49,039 nt of DNA from an uncultured Butyricicoccus sp. (lineage in GTDB: Bacteria; Bacillota; Clostridia; Oscillospirales; Butyricicoccaceae), in contig CALWUO010000011.1 in assembly GCA_944384745.1 (NCBI GenBank), positions 1 through 49,039 on the forward strand. Reading direction: 5' to 3'. The notes beneath the pieces were generated by a model. It saw nothing but the letters and a program-made list of their open reading frames with translations, had not been told where the DNA came from and did not search any database. This document shows positions 1-7,428 of the stretch, in pieces. Each line of letters begins with the position of its first letter. Position 1 is the first letter of the stretch. Made by a program: the position numbers and the translations under genes.

Positions 1-210
1 GCTATGATTATGAGCGTTATGCTTAAAAAAGAATTTATTCCATTTGCTCTATTAGGCTATATCTGTGCAGCTTATCTGGGCTTACCAATTATCGGTATTG
101 CACTTGTTGGTGCAGTATTTGCAATCAAACATTACAATGAATCTGAAAATGTTGCAGCTGGTGCAACAGCTGGCCAAGCTCAGGAGGTAGAACACGATGA
201 CTGGATCTAA
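1..210 (+). CDS. PTS mannose-family transporter subunit IIC, C-terminal fragment (5' end outside window)
   Basis: The frame is open from base 1 and encodes the last 69 residues of the membrane permease subunit IIC of a mannose/N-acetylgalactosamine-family PTS. It is almost identical to the end of the complete IIC at 44145-44933, including the acidic C-terminus ending HDDWI. It contains one hydrophobic segment. The gene is cut by the window edge, not broken: joining base 44723 to base 1 gives an in-frame 262-residue protein. It overlaps the IID start by 14 bases, so the two are translationally coupled. Substrate is inferred from the cluster: unsaturated glycosaminoglycan disaccharides. Confidence 0.9.
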   Translation, partial: AMIMSVMLKKEFIPFALLGYICAAYLGLPIIGIALVGAVFAIKHYNESENVAAGATAGQAQEVEHDDWI

Positions 211-1015
211 TAAATTAACTAAACAAGATTATACTAAAACTACTCTTAGAGCTTATTTTCTGCAAAATGGCTTTAACTATAGTAATTATCAGGGTTTGGG
301 CTACGCTTTAGTATTATTTCCAGCTCTTAGAAAGCTTTATGGTCATGACCCTGACCGTTTGGCTCAGGAATTAAAGGATAACTGCGAATTTTATAATACT
401 AACCCTAATATGCTTCCATTTATCACTTCTATTCATTTGGCTATGGCTGATAATGATATGAAGTATGATGAAATTCGTGGCATTAAGATGGCACTTATGG
501 GACCACTCGCTGGTATTGGTGACTCACTTTCTCAGTTCTGTTTAGCTCCTCTGTTCTCCACTGTTTTCGCTTCAATGGCTATGGACGGCATTGGTATTGC
601 TCCAATACTGTTTTTAATCGTAATGAACCTTGTATTGCTTACTATTAAGCTTGTTATGGGTGGTTATGGTAGAAAACTTGGTACAAGCATGATTGATAAG
701 TTAAGCTCTAAAATGGGTGCAATCTCTGATGCTGCTGGTATGATTGGTGTTACAGTTATCGCTGGTCTTGCTGCAACATTTGTAAAAATGAAAGTCGCAA
801 TAACTTTTGCTGCTGGTGAAATTGAAGCTGGTGCAAGTCAATCAGTAGTTGACATTCAGGCTATGCTTGATAAGGTAGCTCCTGCACTTCTGCCTATGCT
901 TTACACTATGCTTATGTATTATCTAATCAAGAAAAAGAATGTTACAACATATTGGCTAGTTTTAATAACAGTTATACTTGGTGTAGCTTTAAGTGCTCTT
1001 GGTATCCTAGGTTAA
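197..1015 (+). CDS. PTS mannose-family transporter subunit IID
   Basis: This 272-residue protein is the IID subunit, which forms the membrane channel of mannose-family PTS permeases together with IIC. The family is recognised from the N-terminal LTKQDYTKTTLRAYFLQNGF stretch, a central soluble part (GPLAGIGDSLSQF near residues 100-112) and hydrophobic segments at about 125-150, 175-195 and 225-270. The start is the ATG at 197, preceded by CAGGAGG at 181-187 and lying inside the end of IIC. A hairpin follows the stop. In the cluster the partners are IIB (43620), IIC (44145) and IIA (39305, opposite strand). A close homologue lies at 44920-45738. Length is normal for the family. Confidence 0.93.
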   Translation: MTGSNKLTKQDYTKTTLRAYFLQNGFNYSNYQGLGYALVLFPALRKLYGHDPDRLAQELKDNCEFYNTNPNMLPFITSIHLAMADNDMKYDEIRGIKMALMGPLAGIGDSLSQFCLAPLFSTVFASMAMDGIGIAPILFLIVMNLVLLTIKLVMGGYGRKLGTSMIDKLSSKMGAISDAAGMIGVTVIAGLAATFVKMKVAITFAAGEIEAGASQSVVDIQAMLDKVAPALLPMLYTMLMYYLIKKKNVTTYWLVLITVILGVALSALGILG

Positions 1016-1020
1016 AATTT

Positions 1021-1052
1021 AAAGGAGTTGCAAGCTATTTGCAGCTCCTTTT
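1021..1052 (+). terminator. Intra-operon hairpin between IID and lyase (left copy)
   Basis: Arms 1021-1033 and 1039-1051 pair over 13 bp with one G-U wobble and a 5-base loop, followed by a short T tract. The right copy (45744-45773) has the same stem with the wobble replaced by a Watson-Crick pair and a different loop, so the structure is conserved while the sequence changes. It probably lowers read-through into the lyase gene or protects the PTS mRNA 3' end. Confidence 0.75.
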
Positions 1053-1077
1053 GTGTTTATATGAAAGGGTTTTTATT

Positions 1078-2988
1078 ATGAAATTATTACAAAAAATTAT
1101 AGAATACAAACAAATAGACAAAATTTCCGTAAATGATGACGAAAGAGCATATATTTTAAAAAAAGCTGACGAGCTTTTAGACCAAACATTTATATTTAAT
1201 AAAACATGGGATATGGAAAGATGTTTAACCCCTTTTCATTTTGATAAAATAGACTGGAATGCACAGCGAAACGATGACGAAGAATGGTGTTTTATGCTTG
1301 CAAGAATGGATTATTTAAATTATCTTGTGCTTGCCTCACTTATAACAGATAATAAAATCTATGCACAAAAGGCTAAATTCTATATAATGGATTTTATAAA
1401 AACACATAAGGAAATAGTACAATCACCATCTACAAGAACACTTGACACTGGTATTCGTATTATGAATATTTTTGAGGTTTTGCCTTATCTTTTATATTTA
1501 GATGAGCTAAACGACGAAGAATATAACAATATAAAAACCAGCCTTTTAAAACAAATGAAGTATTTAAAAGCAAATTATCTAACAAAATATAAAACAAGCA
1601 ACTGGGGCAGCATACAAACTTGTAGTATAGTGTCTGTGTTACCATTTTTAGAAACAGATGAAAAAGAACTTTATAATTGGGCATTAGATGAGTTAAAACT
1701 GCAATTTAGTATACAGGTTTATAACGATGGCATGCATTGGGAACAATCTACAATGTACCATGTAGAGGTTTTAAATTATGGCTTAAAAGCGATATATTAT
1801 TTAACTCTTGCGGGTGAAGATGTGCCAGATGTGCTTTATTCTAAAACAAAAGCATTAGTAAACGCTTTAATGTTACAAATAACCCCTATGGGCAGTATAG
1901 AAACATTTGGCGATAGCGATAGAGTTAAAGCACATGATGTATTTACAAAAGCAAGTATAATTTTCAATGATGAATATTTTAAGTTTTTTGCATATAAAAC
2001 TCCAGACATTGAAACACTTTATACACTTGGTGCAAAATCGGTTGATTTATTAAATAATATCCAACCAAAACAGCCTGAAAATCTCTATTTTGATGGCATA
2101 GATAGCGGAATGTATACAGTAAAAAGTGATTTTAATGAAGATGCAAGCTTTACTATGTTTACTAATGGCTCTTTAGGCAGTGGACATGGTCATAGTGATA
2201 ATTTACATTTTTCTATATATCATAAAGGAAAAGAAATTTTAATAGATACAGGTCGCTTTACTTATAGGGAAGACCATGAGCTTAGAGTAAAACTTAAATC
2301 TATGAAAGCACATAATAGTATTATTATAGATGATAATGAATATTGTAAGCCTAGTGATAGTTGGGGCTATGCTGATTTTGGTTTACCACTCAAAAATTAT
2401 GTAAAACATTATAAAAATATACATTATTATGAGGGCTATTTGGTAGGACACAATCCACTTCAAATTATAACCAGAAAAATAGTTGTTATTTCTCCTGATA
2501 TTTGGTTTATCTGCGATGAAATAAAATGTGATGGTAAGCATACAGCTAAAAGATATTTCCATTTTGACAGCAAATTTAACATTGATGAAAAACTTTCAAA
2601 TGATGACTTAAATATTGATATTTCAGGTGATTTGCATTTAAGTAATGAGCCTTGTTCATTTTTCTATAATCAGCTTGAGTATCACCCTGTTATATGTTCT
2701 GAAACTGATTTTGAAAACAATGCTGAATATATAACAACTATTTGTGATAAAAACATAAAAGTTGAAAGTGTAAATGCATATCAAGACACAACACAAACTC
2801 CAGAAGATGTTGTTAGTGCAAGAAAATTTATTATAAATGATAATGAAAGTTATACAGTAGTTGTTTATCATAAAGAAATATACAAGGGCAAAAAGATTTT
2901 ATCCTGTGAAGACACATACTATCATGCAAAAACAGTTGTTATACATGAAAAAGATAATAAAAAGGAACTTATAATATTAAAGGCATAA
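1078..2988 (+). CDS. Heparinase II/III-family lyase, cytoplasmic, glycosaminoglycan cluster
   Basis: This 636-residue protein belongs to the heparinase II/III-like polysaccharide lyases. An all-alpha N-terminal toroid spans about residues 1-330 (WDMERCLTPFHFDKIDWN, NWGSIQTCSI, YNDGMHWEQSTMYHVEVL). A beta-sandwich follows from about 350 with the family signature GSGHGHSDNLHFSIYHKGKE and DTGRFTYRED. There is no signal peptide, so it acts inside the cell, probably on imported oligosaccharides. The ATG at 1078 is chosen over an upstream in-frame start at 952 because the extension would overlap the IID gene and the hairpin, and is not conserved as protein in the other copy; AAAGGG at 1063-1068 is the ribosome site. 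The pneumococcal hyaluronan locus has a similar gene beside the same PTS. The exact substrate cannot be read from sequence. Confidence 0.88.
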   Translation: MKLLQKIIEYKQIDKISVNDDERAYILKKADELLDQTFIFNKTWDMERCLTPFHFDKIDWNAQRNDDEEWCFMLARMDYLNYLVLASLITDNKIYAQKAKFYIMDFIKTHKEIVQSPSTRTLDTGIRIMNIFEVLPYLLYLDELNDEEYNNIKTSLLKQMKYLKANYLTKYKTSNWGSIQTCSIVSVLPFLETDEKELYNWALDELKLQFSIQVYNDGMHWEQSTMYHVEVLNYGLKAIYYLTLAGEDVPDVLYSKTKALVNALMLQITPMGSIETFGDSDRVKAHDVFTKASIIFNDEYFKFFAYKTPDIETLYTLGAKSVDLLNNIQPKQPENLYFDGIDSGMYTVKSDFNEDASFTMFTNGSLGSGHGHSDNLHFSIYHKGKEILIDTGRFTYREDHELRVKLKSMKAHNSIIIDDNEYCKPSDSWGYADFGLPLKNYVKHYKNIHYYEGYLVGHNPLQIITRKIVVISPDIWFICDEIKCDGKHTAKRYFHFDSKFNIDEKLSNDDLNIDISGDLHLSNEPCSFFYNQLEYHPVICSETDFENNAEYITTICDKNIKVESVNAYQDTTQTPEDVVSARKFIINDNESYTVVVYHKEIYKGKKILSCEDTYYHAKTVVIHEKDNKKELIILKA

Positions 2989-2990
2989 AA

Positions 2991-3020
2991 AAATCCGCTG
3001 TTTTATAAAACAGCGGAAAA
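2991..3020. terminator. Bidirectional terminator between convergent lyase and FAH genes (left copy)
   Basis: Arms 2994-3004 and 3007-3017 form an 11-bp perfect stem flanked by A-runs and T-runs on both sides, so it can work on both strands. In the right copy (47710-47735) the stem carries a compensatory T-A to C-G change at the same pair. Confidence 0.88.
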
Positions 3021-3023
3021 GAT

Positions 3024-3899
3024 TTATTCAACAATATTTGTAAGTGTGCCTATTTTTTCTATTTCACATACAACTTTATCACCAGACTTTAAAAAACATG
3101 GTGGGTTCATACCCATTCCAACGCCTGCTGGTGTACCAGTTGCTATTATTGTACCCTTTTTAAGTGTCATACCTTGAGAAAGTTCAGCAATAATATCTCC
3201 TATATCTGTTATAAGCAGCTCAGTATTACTATTTTGTCTAAGCTCATCATTTACATAGCATTTAATATTAAGCTTTGGTGGATAATTTACTTCATCAGCG
3301 GTTAAAATACATGGTCCTATTGGAGTATATCCATCAAGAGATTTACCAAAATACCATTGTTTGTGCCCAGTCTGCAAATTTCGAGCTGACACATCATTTA
3401 TAATAGTATAGCCAAAGATATAGTCACTTGCATTCTCTTTTTTTACATTAAATGCATCTTTGCCTAAAATAACACCTAGCTCTGCTTCATAGTCCAAACT
3501 ATCAACCAAACCAGCATATAAAGGTATAATACCACCATCAAAGTTAGCTTCATTTACACGTTTAGAAAAATAAATTGGTTTTGCTCTATCGCCAAATGCT
3601 TCTTTATTAAACTTACCTGCTTCTTTATGGTGTGCATGATAGTTTATACCAAGACACAAAATATCTTGAATAGGGTGTATTATAGGTGAAAGACAAGTAA
3701 TATCTTTTATAGATATTGCATTTTTATCTGGTTTTATTTTTAATTTAGCCATTTGTTCAGGTGTTATATTACAAATAAGCTCATTCATATCTTTAAAGGA
3801 TAGACCAAATAGGTCAATATTATATAACATTTCACCATCATATGAAATACCGATTTTCTCACAGGTTTGATTATTTTCTTTATAAGTATAAAGTTTCAT
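3024..3899 (-). CDS. Fumarylacetoacetate hydrolase (FAH)-family protein
   Basis: This 291-residue protein has the FAH fold: an N-terminal cap of about 70 residues, then the catalytic domain with GINYHAHHKE (86-93 contains N-Y-x-x-H-x-x-E), the metal-binding DYEAELGVI (Glu138, Glu140), NDVSARNLQ and the C-terminal GTPAGVG loop. Family members hydrolyse or decarboxylate 2-oxo acids and acylpyruvates using Mg2+ or Mn2+. The ATG at 3899 is preferred over an upstream GTG because the GTG lies in the AAGGAG ribosome site (3911-3916) and the right copy also begins MKLYTY. It is divergent from the LacI regulator and shares its operator region, so it belongs to the uronate regulon. Its role there is unknown; a 2-oxo acid derived from the unsaturated uronate is only a guess. 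Confidence 0.88.
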   Translation of the reverse strand: MKLYTYKENNQTCEKIGISYDGEMLYNIDLFGLSFKDMNELICNITPEQMAKLKIKPDKNAISIKDITCLSPIIHPIQDILCLGINYHAHHKEAGKFNKEAFGDRAKPIYFSKRVNEANFDGGIIPLYAGLVDSLDYEAELGVILGKDAFNVKKENASDYIFGYTIINDVSARNLQTGHKQWYFGKSLDGYTPIGPCILTADEVNYPPKLNIKCYVNDELRQNSNTELLITDIGDIIAELSQGMTLKKGTIIATGTPAGVGMGMNPPCFLKSGDKVVCEIEKIGTLTNIVE

Positions 3900-3928
3900 T
3901 TTGAAAAACACTCCTTAAAAATTTTTAG

Positions 3929-3975
3929 TAAATCGGTTTATATTTTCATAATAACGTTTTTTTTTAATATGTCAA
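3929..3975 (-). promoter_or_regulatory. FAH-gene promoter with LacI-type operator (left copy)
   Basis: On the minus strand, -35 TTGACA (3970-3975) and -10 TATTAT (3948-3953) are separated by 16 bp. The operator TAAATCGGTTTA (3929-3940, plus-strand reading) lies just downstream of the -10. Its reverse complement is TAAACCGATTTA, identical to the site at 42156-42167. A repressor there would block transcription initiation. Confidence 0.8.
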
Positions 3976-3997
3976 CCTTTATATATAAATTTTTACA

Positions 3998-4006
3998 TGT
4001 TATAAT
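3998..4006 (+). promoter_or_regulatory. Extended -10 of the LacI-regulator gene (left copy)
   Basis: TGTTATAAT (extended -10) lies 43 bases before the regulator start. No good -35 is visible, as is usual for extended -10 promoters. The right copy keeps TGGTATAAT at 48717-48725 although surrounding bases differ. Confidence 0.6.
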
Positions 4007-4048
4007 CAAATGAATAATTGTTTTATTTATTTTGCTAGGAGGAAATTT

Positions 4049-5053
4049 ATGCCATTAAAGCACAAGATGACAATACAGGAAATAGCAGAAGAAGCTGAAG
4101 TTTCAAAAACGACTGTTTCATTTTTTCTAAATGGCAAACGTGAAAAGATGGCAGCTAAAACATGGGATAGAATAGCCGCTGTTATTGATAAATACAATTA
4201 TAGACCAAGTACAACTGCACGTTTAATGACTGCCAAACATTCATTTTTATTAGGTGTTATAATAGGCGATATAACCCACCATTTTTCAAATAGATTGGTG
4301 AAAGGAATTGCACAAGTTTGTCGTGAGGGCGGATATCAAATTCTAATAGGCACAAGTGAATATGATGAAAAGGCTGAAATCAATCATATTGACAGAATGA
4401 TTGATATGGCAGTTGATGGGGTTATATTGCAGCCATGCGGAAACCCTGAAAATTCCATAGAAAAATTAAAAAAAGCTGGAATACCTGTTGTTTTTATTGA
4501 TAGTAAACCAGAAGATATGCCATTTTGGGTTATAACAAGCAATTATAAAAGCACATTTAATACTATTTCTGCATGTATTGATAAATATTATAAACAGGTT
4601 ATAATGTTTTCTGCAACACCTAATGTATTAACTTCAAGAAAAGAGCGTTACACAGGGTGTTTAGATGCACTTCATAAAAAAGGTACTCCGTATTATGTGC
4701 AAATAATAGATGAAAACACACCAGAAAATGAAATATATGAAACAGTAGAACGAAATTATAAAAAAGATAAAACTCTTGTTTTCGTGCCTAATTGTTGGTT
4801 ATTACCTAAAGTATTTAAGGCACTTAAACCACTATATGATAAAATGCCATCGGAAATAGGTTTGCTTGGCTTTGATAACGATGATTGGGCTGATTTATGT
4901 GTGCCAACAGTATCTACAATAGTACAACCAGCATATCAAGAGGGTGCAACGGCTGCGGCTTTGCTTATCGGTCATATAAAGGGTAAAACAGATAAACCTA
5001 CTATGTCAACATTAGATTGTGAGACTATATGGCGTGGTTCAACATTGATATAA
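4049..5053 (+). CDS. LacI-family transcriptional regulator (RegR-like) of the uronate/PTS cluster
   Basis: This 334-residue protein has the LacI layout: an N-terminal helix-turn-helix (residues 7-27, MTIQEIAEEAEVSKTTVSFF), the hinge helix region near YRPSTTARLMTAK, and a periplasmic-binding-protein-like effector domain from about residue 65 (LLGVIIGDITHHFSNRLVKG) to the end. The start at 4049 follows AGGAGGA at 4037-4043; a longer frame from 4010 has no ribosome site. The gene is divergent from the FAH gene and close to one of five operator sites, so it probably represses FAH, the IIA-dhuI-dhuD operon and the ugl-PTS operon. In streptococcal hyaluronan loci a LacI protein (RegR) has this job. 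The left copy is complete and the right copy is cut at the window end. The inducer is probably an unsaturated uronate or its phosphate. Confidence 0.9.
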   Translation: MPLKHKMTIQEIAEEAEVSKTTVSFFLNGKREKMAAKTWDRIAAVIDKYNYRPSTTARLMTAKHSFLLGVIIGDITHHFSNRLVKGIAQVCREGGYQILIGTSEYDEKAEINHIDRMIDMAVDGVILQPCGNPENSIEKLKKAGIPVVFIDSKPEDMPFWVITSNYKSTFNTISACIDKYYKQVIMFSATPNVLTSRKERYTGCLDALHKKGTPYYVQIIDENTPENEIYETVERNYKKDKTLVFVPNCWLLPKVFKALKPLYDKMPSEIGLLGFDNDDWADLCVPTVSTIVQPAYQEGATAAALLIGHIKGKTDKPTMSTLDCETIWRGSTLI

Positions 5054-5204
5054 CTTACATTTTGAACCTAAATCAGATTTTGGATAAAAAACTGATTTGA
5101 CTTAATTGTAATATAAGTCTAAAGATGTTGATAAATTACTTATTGTTATTTTAAAATCCATTTATTATAATTATATTGTATATTTATCAAAGAGGTGGAT
5201 AGCA

Positions 5205-5696
5205 ATGTTTAACATATTTAAAAAGAAAGATATTGATGAAAATATAGATTTATATGCACCTGTTAACGGTACTTTAATAAATATAGAAGACGTGGCAGAC
5301 CCTGCCTTTTCAGCCAAAATGACAGGTGATGGAGTTGCATTTGCTTTTGATGGTGATACTATTTATGCACCAGCAGAGGGTAAAATTAGTATTATTGCAG
5401 AAACCCGTCACGCTTTTGCAATGAAATTTGATAATGGTGTAGAAATTTTAATTCATATCGGACTTAATACTGTAAATCTAGGCGGTAAAGGGTTTAAAGC
5501 TCTTGTTACTGAGGGAAAAAAAGTTAAATTAGGCACACCTATAATAAAAATTGACAGAGATATTATATTGCAAAACAATATTGACCTTACAACTCCTATG
5601 ATAGTTACCAATACAAATGGCTATAAACTTAAAATAATATCTGAAAATAAAGATGTAAAACTTGCACAAACAGTTGTTATGAAGCTTGAAAAATAA
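5205..5696 (+). CDS. Stand-alone PTS glucose-type IIA (Crr-like) protein
   Basis: This 163-residue single-domain EIIA of the glucose family has APVNGTLINIEDVADPAFS near the N-terminus, His69 in ETRHAF, and the phosphorylated His84 in ILIHIGLNTV. These correspond to the two active-site histidines of the family. It would take phosphate from HPr and pass it to an IIB domain lacking its own IIA. GAGGTGG (5192-5198) precedes the ATG. It sits 150 bases after the LacI gene and 17 bases before the aldo/keto reductase. The mannose-type PTS of the cluster has its own IIA of another fold, and the EIICBA at 21360 has a fused IIA, so no local partner needs this protein. It may serve a chromosomal IIBC or a regulatory role. 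Confidence 0.9.
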   Translation: MFNIFKKKDIDENIDLYAPVNGTLINIEDVADPAFSAKMTGDGVAFAFDGDTIYAPAEGKISIIAETRHAFAMKFDNGVEILIHIGLNTVNLGGKGFKALVTEGKKVKLGTPIIKIDRDIILQNNIDLTTPMIVTNTNGYKLKIISENKDVKLAQTVVMKLEK

Positions 5697-5713
5697 TAAT
5701 TTGAGGTGACTTT

Positions 5714-6631
5714 ATGAAAAAAATCAAAATTGGTAAAAGTGATATTTTAGCACCTAATGTTGCTGTTGGCTGTATGAGAATTGCTAATATGAATAACTTA
5801 ACTGAATATATAAGTTTTTGTATTGAAAATGGTTTGAACTTTTTTGACCATGCAGACATATATTCAAATGGAGAATGTGAAACACAATTTGCTAAAGCTT
5901 TTAAACAAACAGGCTTTAAAAGAGAAGATATAATTTTACAATCTAAATGTGGTATTGTACCTGGTGTTATGTATGATTTTTCTAAAAAACATATTTTAAA
6001 TGCTGTTGATGGTATTTTAAAACGTTTGGATACTGATTATATTGATATACTTGCACTTCATAGACCAGATGCACTGGTAGAACCAGAAGAAGTTGCAGAG
6101 GCTTTTGACATTCTGCAAAGTTCAGGAAAGGTTAAAAATTTTGGTGTATCAAACCACAAACCTTATCAAATTGAGCTATTAAAAAAATATATAAAACAGG
6201 ATTTAGTTGTAAATCAAATGCAGTTTAGTTTATCATTCTCAAATATGATTGCAAATGGTTTGGAAGTCAATATGTTAACAGATTGTGCAATAGATAGAGA
6301 TGGCTCAGTTTTAGATTATTGCCGTTTAAATGATATCACTTTGCAAGCTTGGTCACCATTTCAATATGGTTTTTTTGAAGGTATATTTATAGGAAATAAT
6401 GAGAAATTTCCTGAGCTTAACAAAACATTAAACGCTTTTAGTGAAAAATATAATACAACTCCAACTGCGATTGCTACTGCTTGGATTTTAAGACACCCAG
6501 CAAAAATACAAATGATAGCAGGTACAACAAATATAAATCGTATGCGTGAGATTATAAATGGTAGCAAAATAACTCTTGAGCGTGACGAATGGTATAAACT
6601 ATACTTAGATAGTGGTCATATACTTCCATAA
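5714..6631 (+). CDS. Aldo/keto reductase (YdhF-like)
   Basis: This 305-residue NADPH-dependent oxidoreductase has a TIM-barrel fold and a complete catalytic tetrad: Asp45 (NFFDHADIY), Tyr50, Lys78 (LQSKCG) and His116 (ALHRPD). The C-terminal part carries the cofactor-binding IAGTTNINRM stretch. It starts at an ATG preceded by TTGAGGTGA, 17 bases after the IIA gene, so the two are probably co-transcribed. Family members reduce sugar and keto-sugar aldehydes. In this neighbourhood a keto-uronate or dicarbonyl by-product is plausible, but nothing in the sequence fixes the substrate. Confidence 0.9.
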   Translation: MKKIKIGKSDILAPNVAVGCMRIANMNNLTEYISFCIENGLNFFDHADIYSNGECETQFAKAFKQTGFKREDIILQSKCGIVPGVMYDFSKKHILNAVDGILKRLDTDYIDILALHRPDALVEPEEVAEAFDILQSSGKVKNFGVSNHKPYQIELLKKYIKQDLVVNQMQFSLSFSNMIANGLEVNMLTDCAIDRDGSVLDYCRLNDITLQAWSPFQYGFFEGIFIGNNEKFPELNKTLNAFSEKYNTTPTAIATAWILRHPAKIQMIAGTTNINRMREIINGSKITLERDEWYKLYLDSGHILP

Positions 6632-6691
6632 ATTTTGTTTCAAACTCAAATAATTTTATTATATCTAGGTCAAATTAAATTGATTACTTTT

Positions 6692-6711
6692 TAAACCCTG
6701 TTTTAGGTTTA
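6692..6711. promoter_or_regulatory. Inverted repeat upstream of the response regulator
   Basis: TAAACC (6692-6697) and GGTTTA (6706-6711) form a perfect 6-bp inverted repeat with an 8-base spacer, 43 bases before the regulator gene. It could be a binding site for the downstream OmpR-type regulator or part of its promoter. The half-site resembles but does not match the LacI operator of this window. Confidence 0.35.
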
Positions 6712-6753
6712 TATATTATAATAAAGGCAGTTTTAAAGAGTAGGAGAATTTAT

Positions 6754-7428
6754 ATGAGATTACTGCTTGCAGAAGATGAAAAAGCACTTTCAAAGGCACT
6801 TAAAACTATTTTGGAAAGAAATAATTATTCAGTAGATGCTGTTTATGATGGTCAAGAAGCATTGGATTATTTAGAATTTGGCCAATATGATGGCATTATT
6901 TTGGATATTATGATGCCTAAAATAGATGGTATTAGTGTGCTTAAAAATATTCGCAGTAAAGGAAATTTAGTACCTGTTATAATGCTTACAGCAAAATCAG
7001 ATGTAGATGATAAAGTTCAAGGGCTTGATTGTGGTGCAAATGATTATTTAACAAAGCCATTTCAAGCCAAAGAACTTTTGGCTAGGATAAGGGCGATGAC
7101 ACGCACAAATATAATGCAAGCAAGCTCTAAATTAAAATTTGGAAATATAACATTAGACCAATCTACTTTTGAATTGTCAACAATAAATGGAAGTGTTAGG
7201 CTTGCAAATAAAGAATTTCAAATGCTTGAGCTTTTAATGAGTAATCCACATAATCTTATCTCATCTGAACGCTTTATGGAAAAAATATGGGGATATGATA
7301 GTGAAGCGGAGTTAAACGTGGTTTGGGTTTATATATCATATCTAAGAAAAAAGTTAACCGCTTTAGGGGCAAATGTACAAATCAAGGCAGCTCGTAATAC
7401 AGGATATTTTCTGGAGGAAATTAAATGA
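6754..7428 (+). CDS. OmpR/PhoB-family response regulator
   Basis: This 224-residue protein has an N-terminal receiver domain (residues 1-115) with the acidic pair in AEDE, phospho-acceptor Asp51 (ILDIMMPKIDG), Thr79 (MLTAK) and Lys101 (LTKPF). A C-terminal winged-helix DNA-binding domain (about 128-222) includes LANKEFQMLELLM and VWVYISYLRKKL. The ATG follows AGGAGAA. The stop overlaps the kinase start by four bases (ATGA), so the two form one operon. The target is probably the VTC-DUF4956-CotH operon that starts 90 bases after the kinase; this is inferred from position only. Confidence 0.94.
   Translation: MRLLLAEDEKALSKALKTILERNNYSVDAVYDGQEALDYLEFGQYDGIILDIMMPKIDGISVLKNIRSKGNLVPVIMLTAKSDVDDKVQGLDCGANDYLTKPFQAKELLARIRAMTRTNIMQASSKLKFGNITLDQSTFELSTINGSVRLANKEFQMLELLMSNPHNLISSERFMEKIWGYDSEAELNVVWVYISYLRKKLTALGANVQIKAARNTGYFLEEIK

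Larger units (their letters stand above)
1..4319. repeat. Left copy of a 4.3-kb terminal redundancy (homologous to 44724-49039)
   Basis: Gene order and sequence match 44724-49039 throughout: end of PTS IIC, IID, heparinase-like lyase, FAH-family protein, LacI start. The offset between copies stays at 44720-44723, so indels are few. Bases 1-77 are identical to 44724-44800 and the first difference is at 78. Proteins are much closer than DNA (about 13 differences in the 272 residues of IID, counted by eye), so most changes are silent. This is either the overlap of a circular molecule with a variant haplotype or a true second copy. Confidence 0.9.

Noticed and set aside
952..1077. N-terminal extension of the lyase (and the equivalent 45675-45800)
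   Set aside because: It runs through the IID end and the hairpin, has no ribosome site, and its sequence is not conserved as protein between copies.
5070..5098. Terminator after the LacI gene
   Set aside because: AAATCAG and CTGATTT can pair over seven bases, but the loop is long and there is no T tract.
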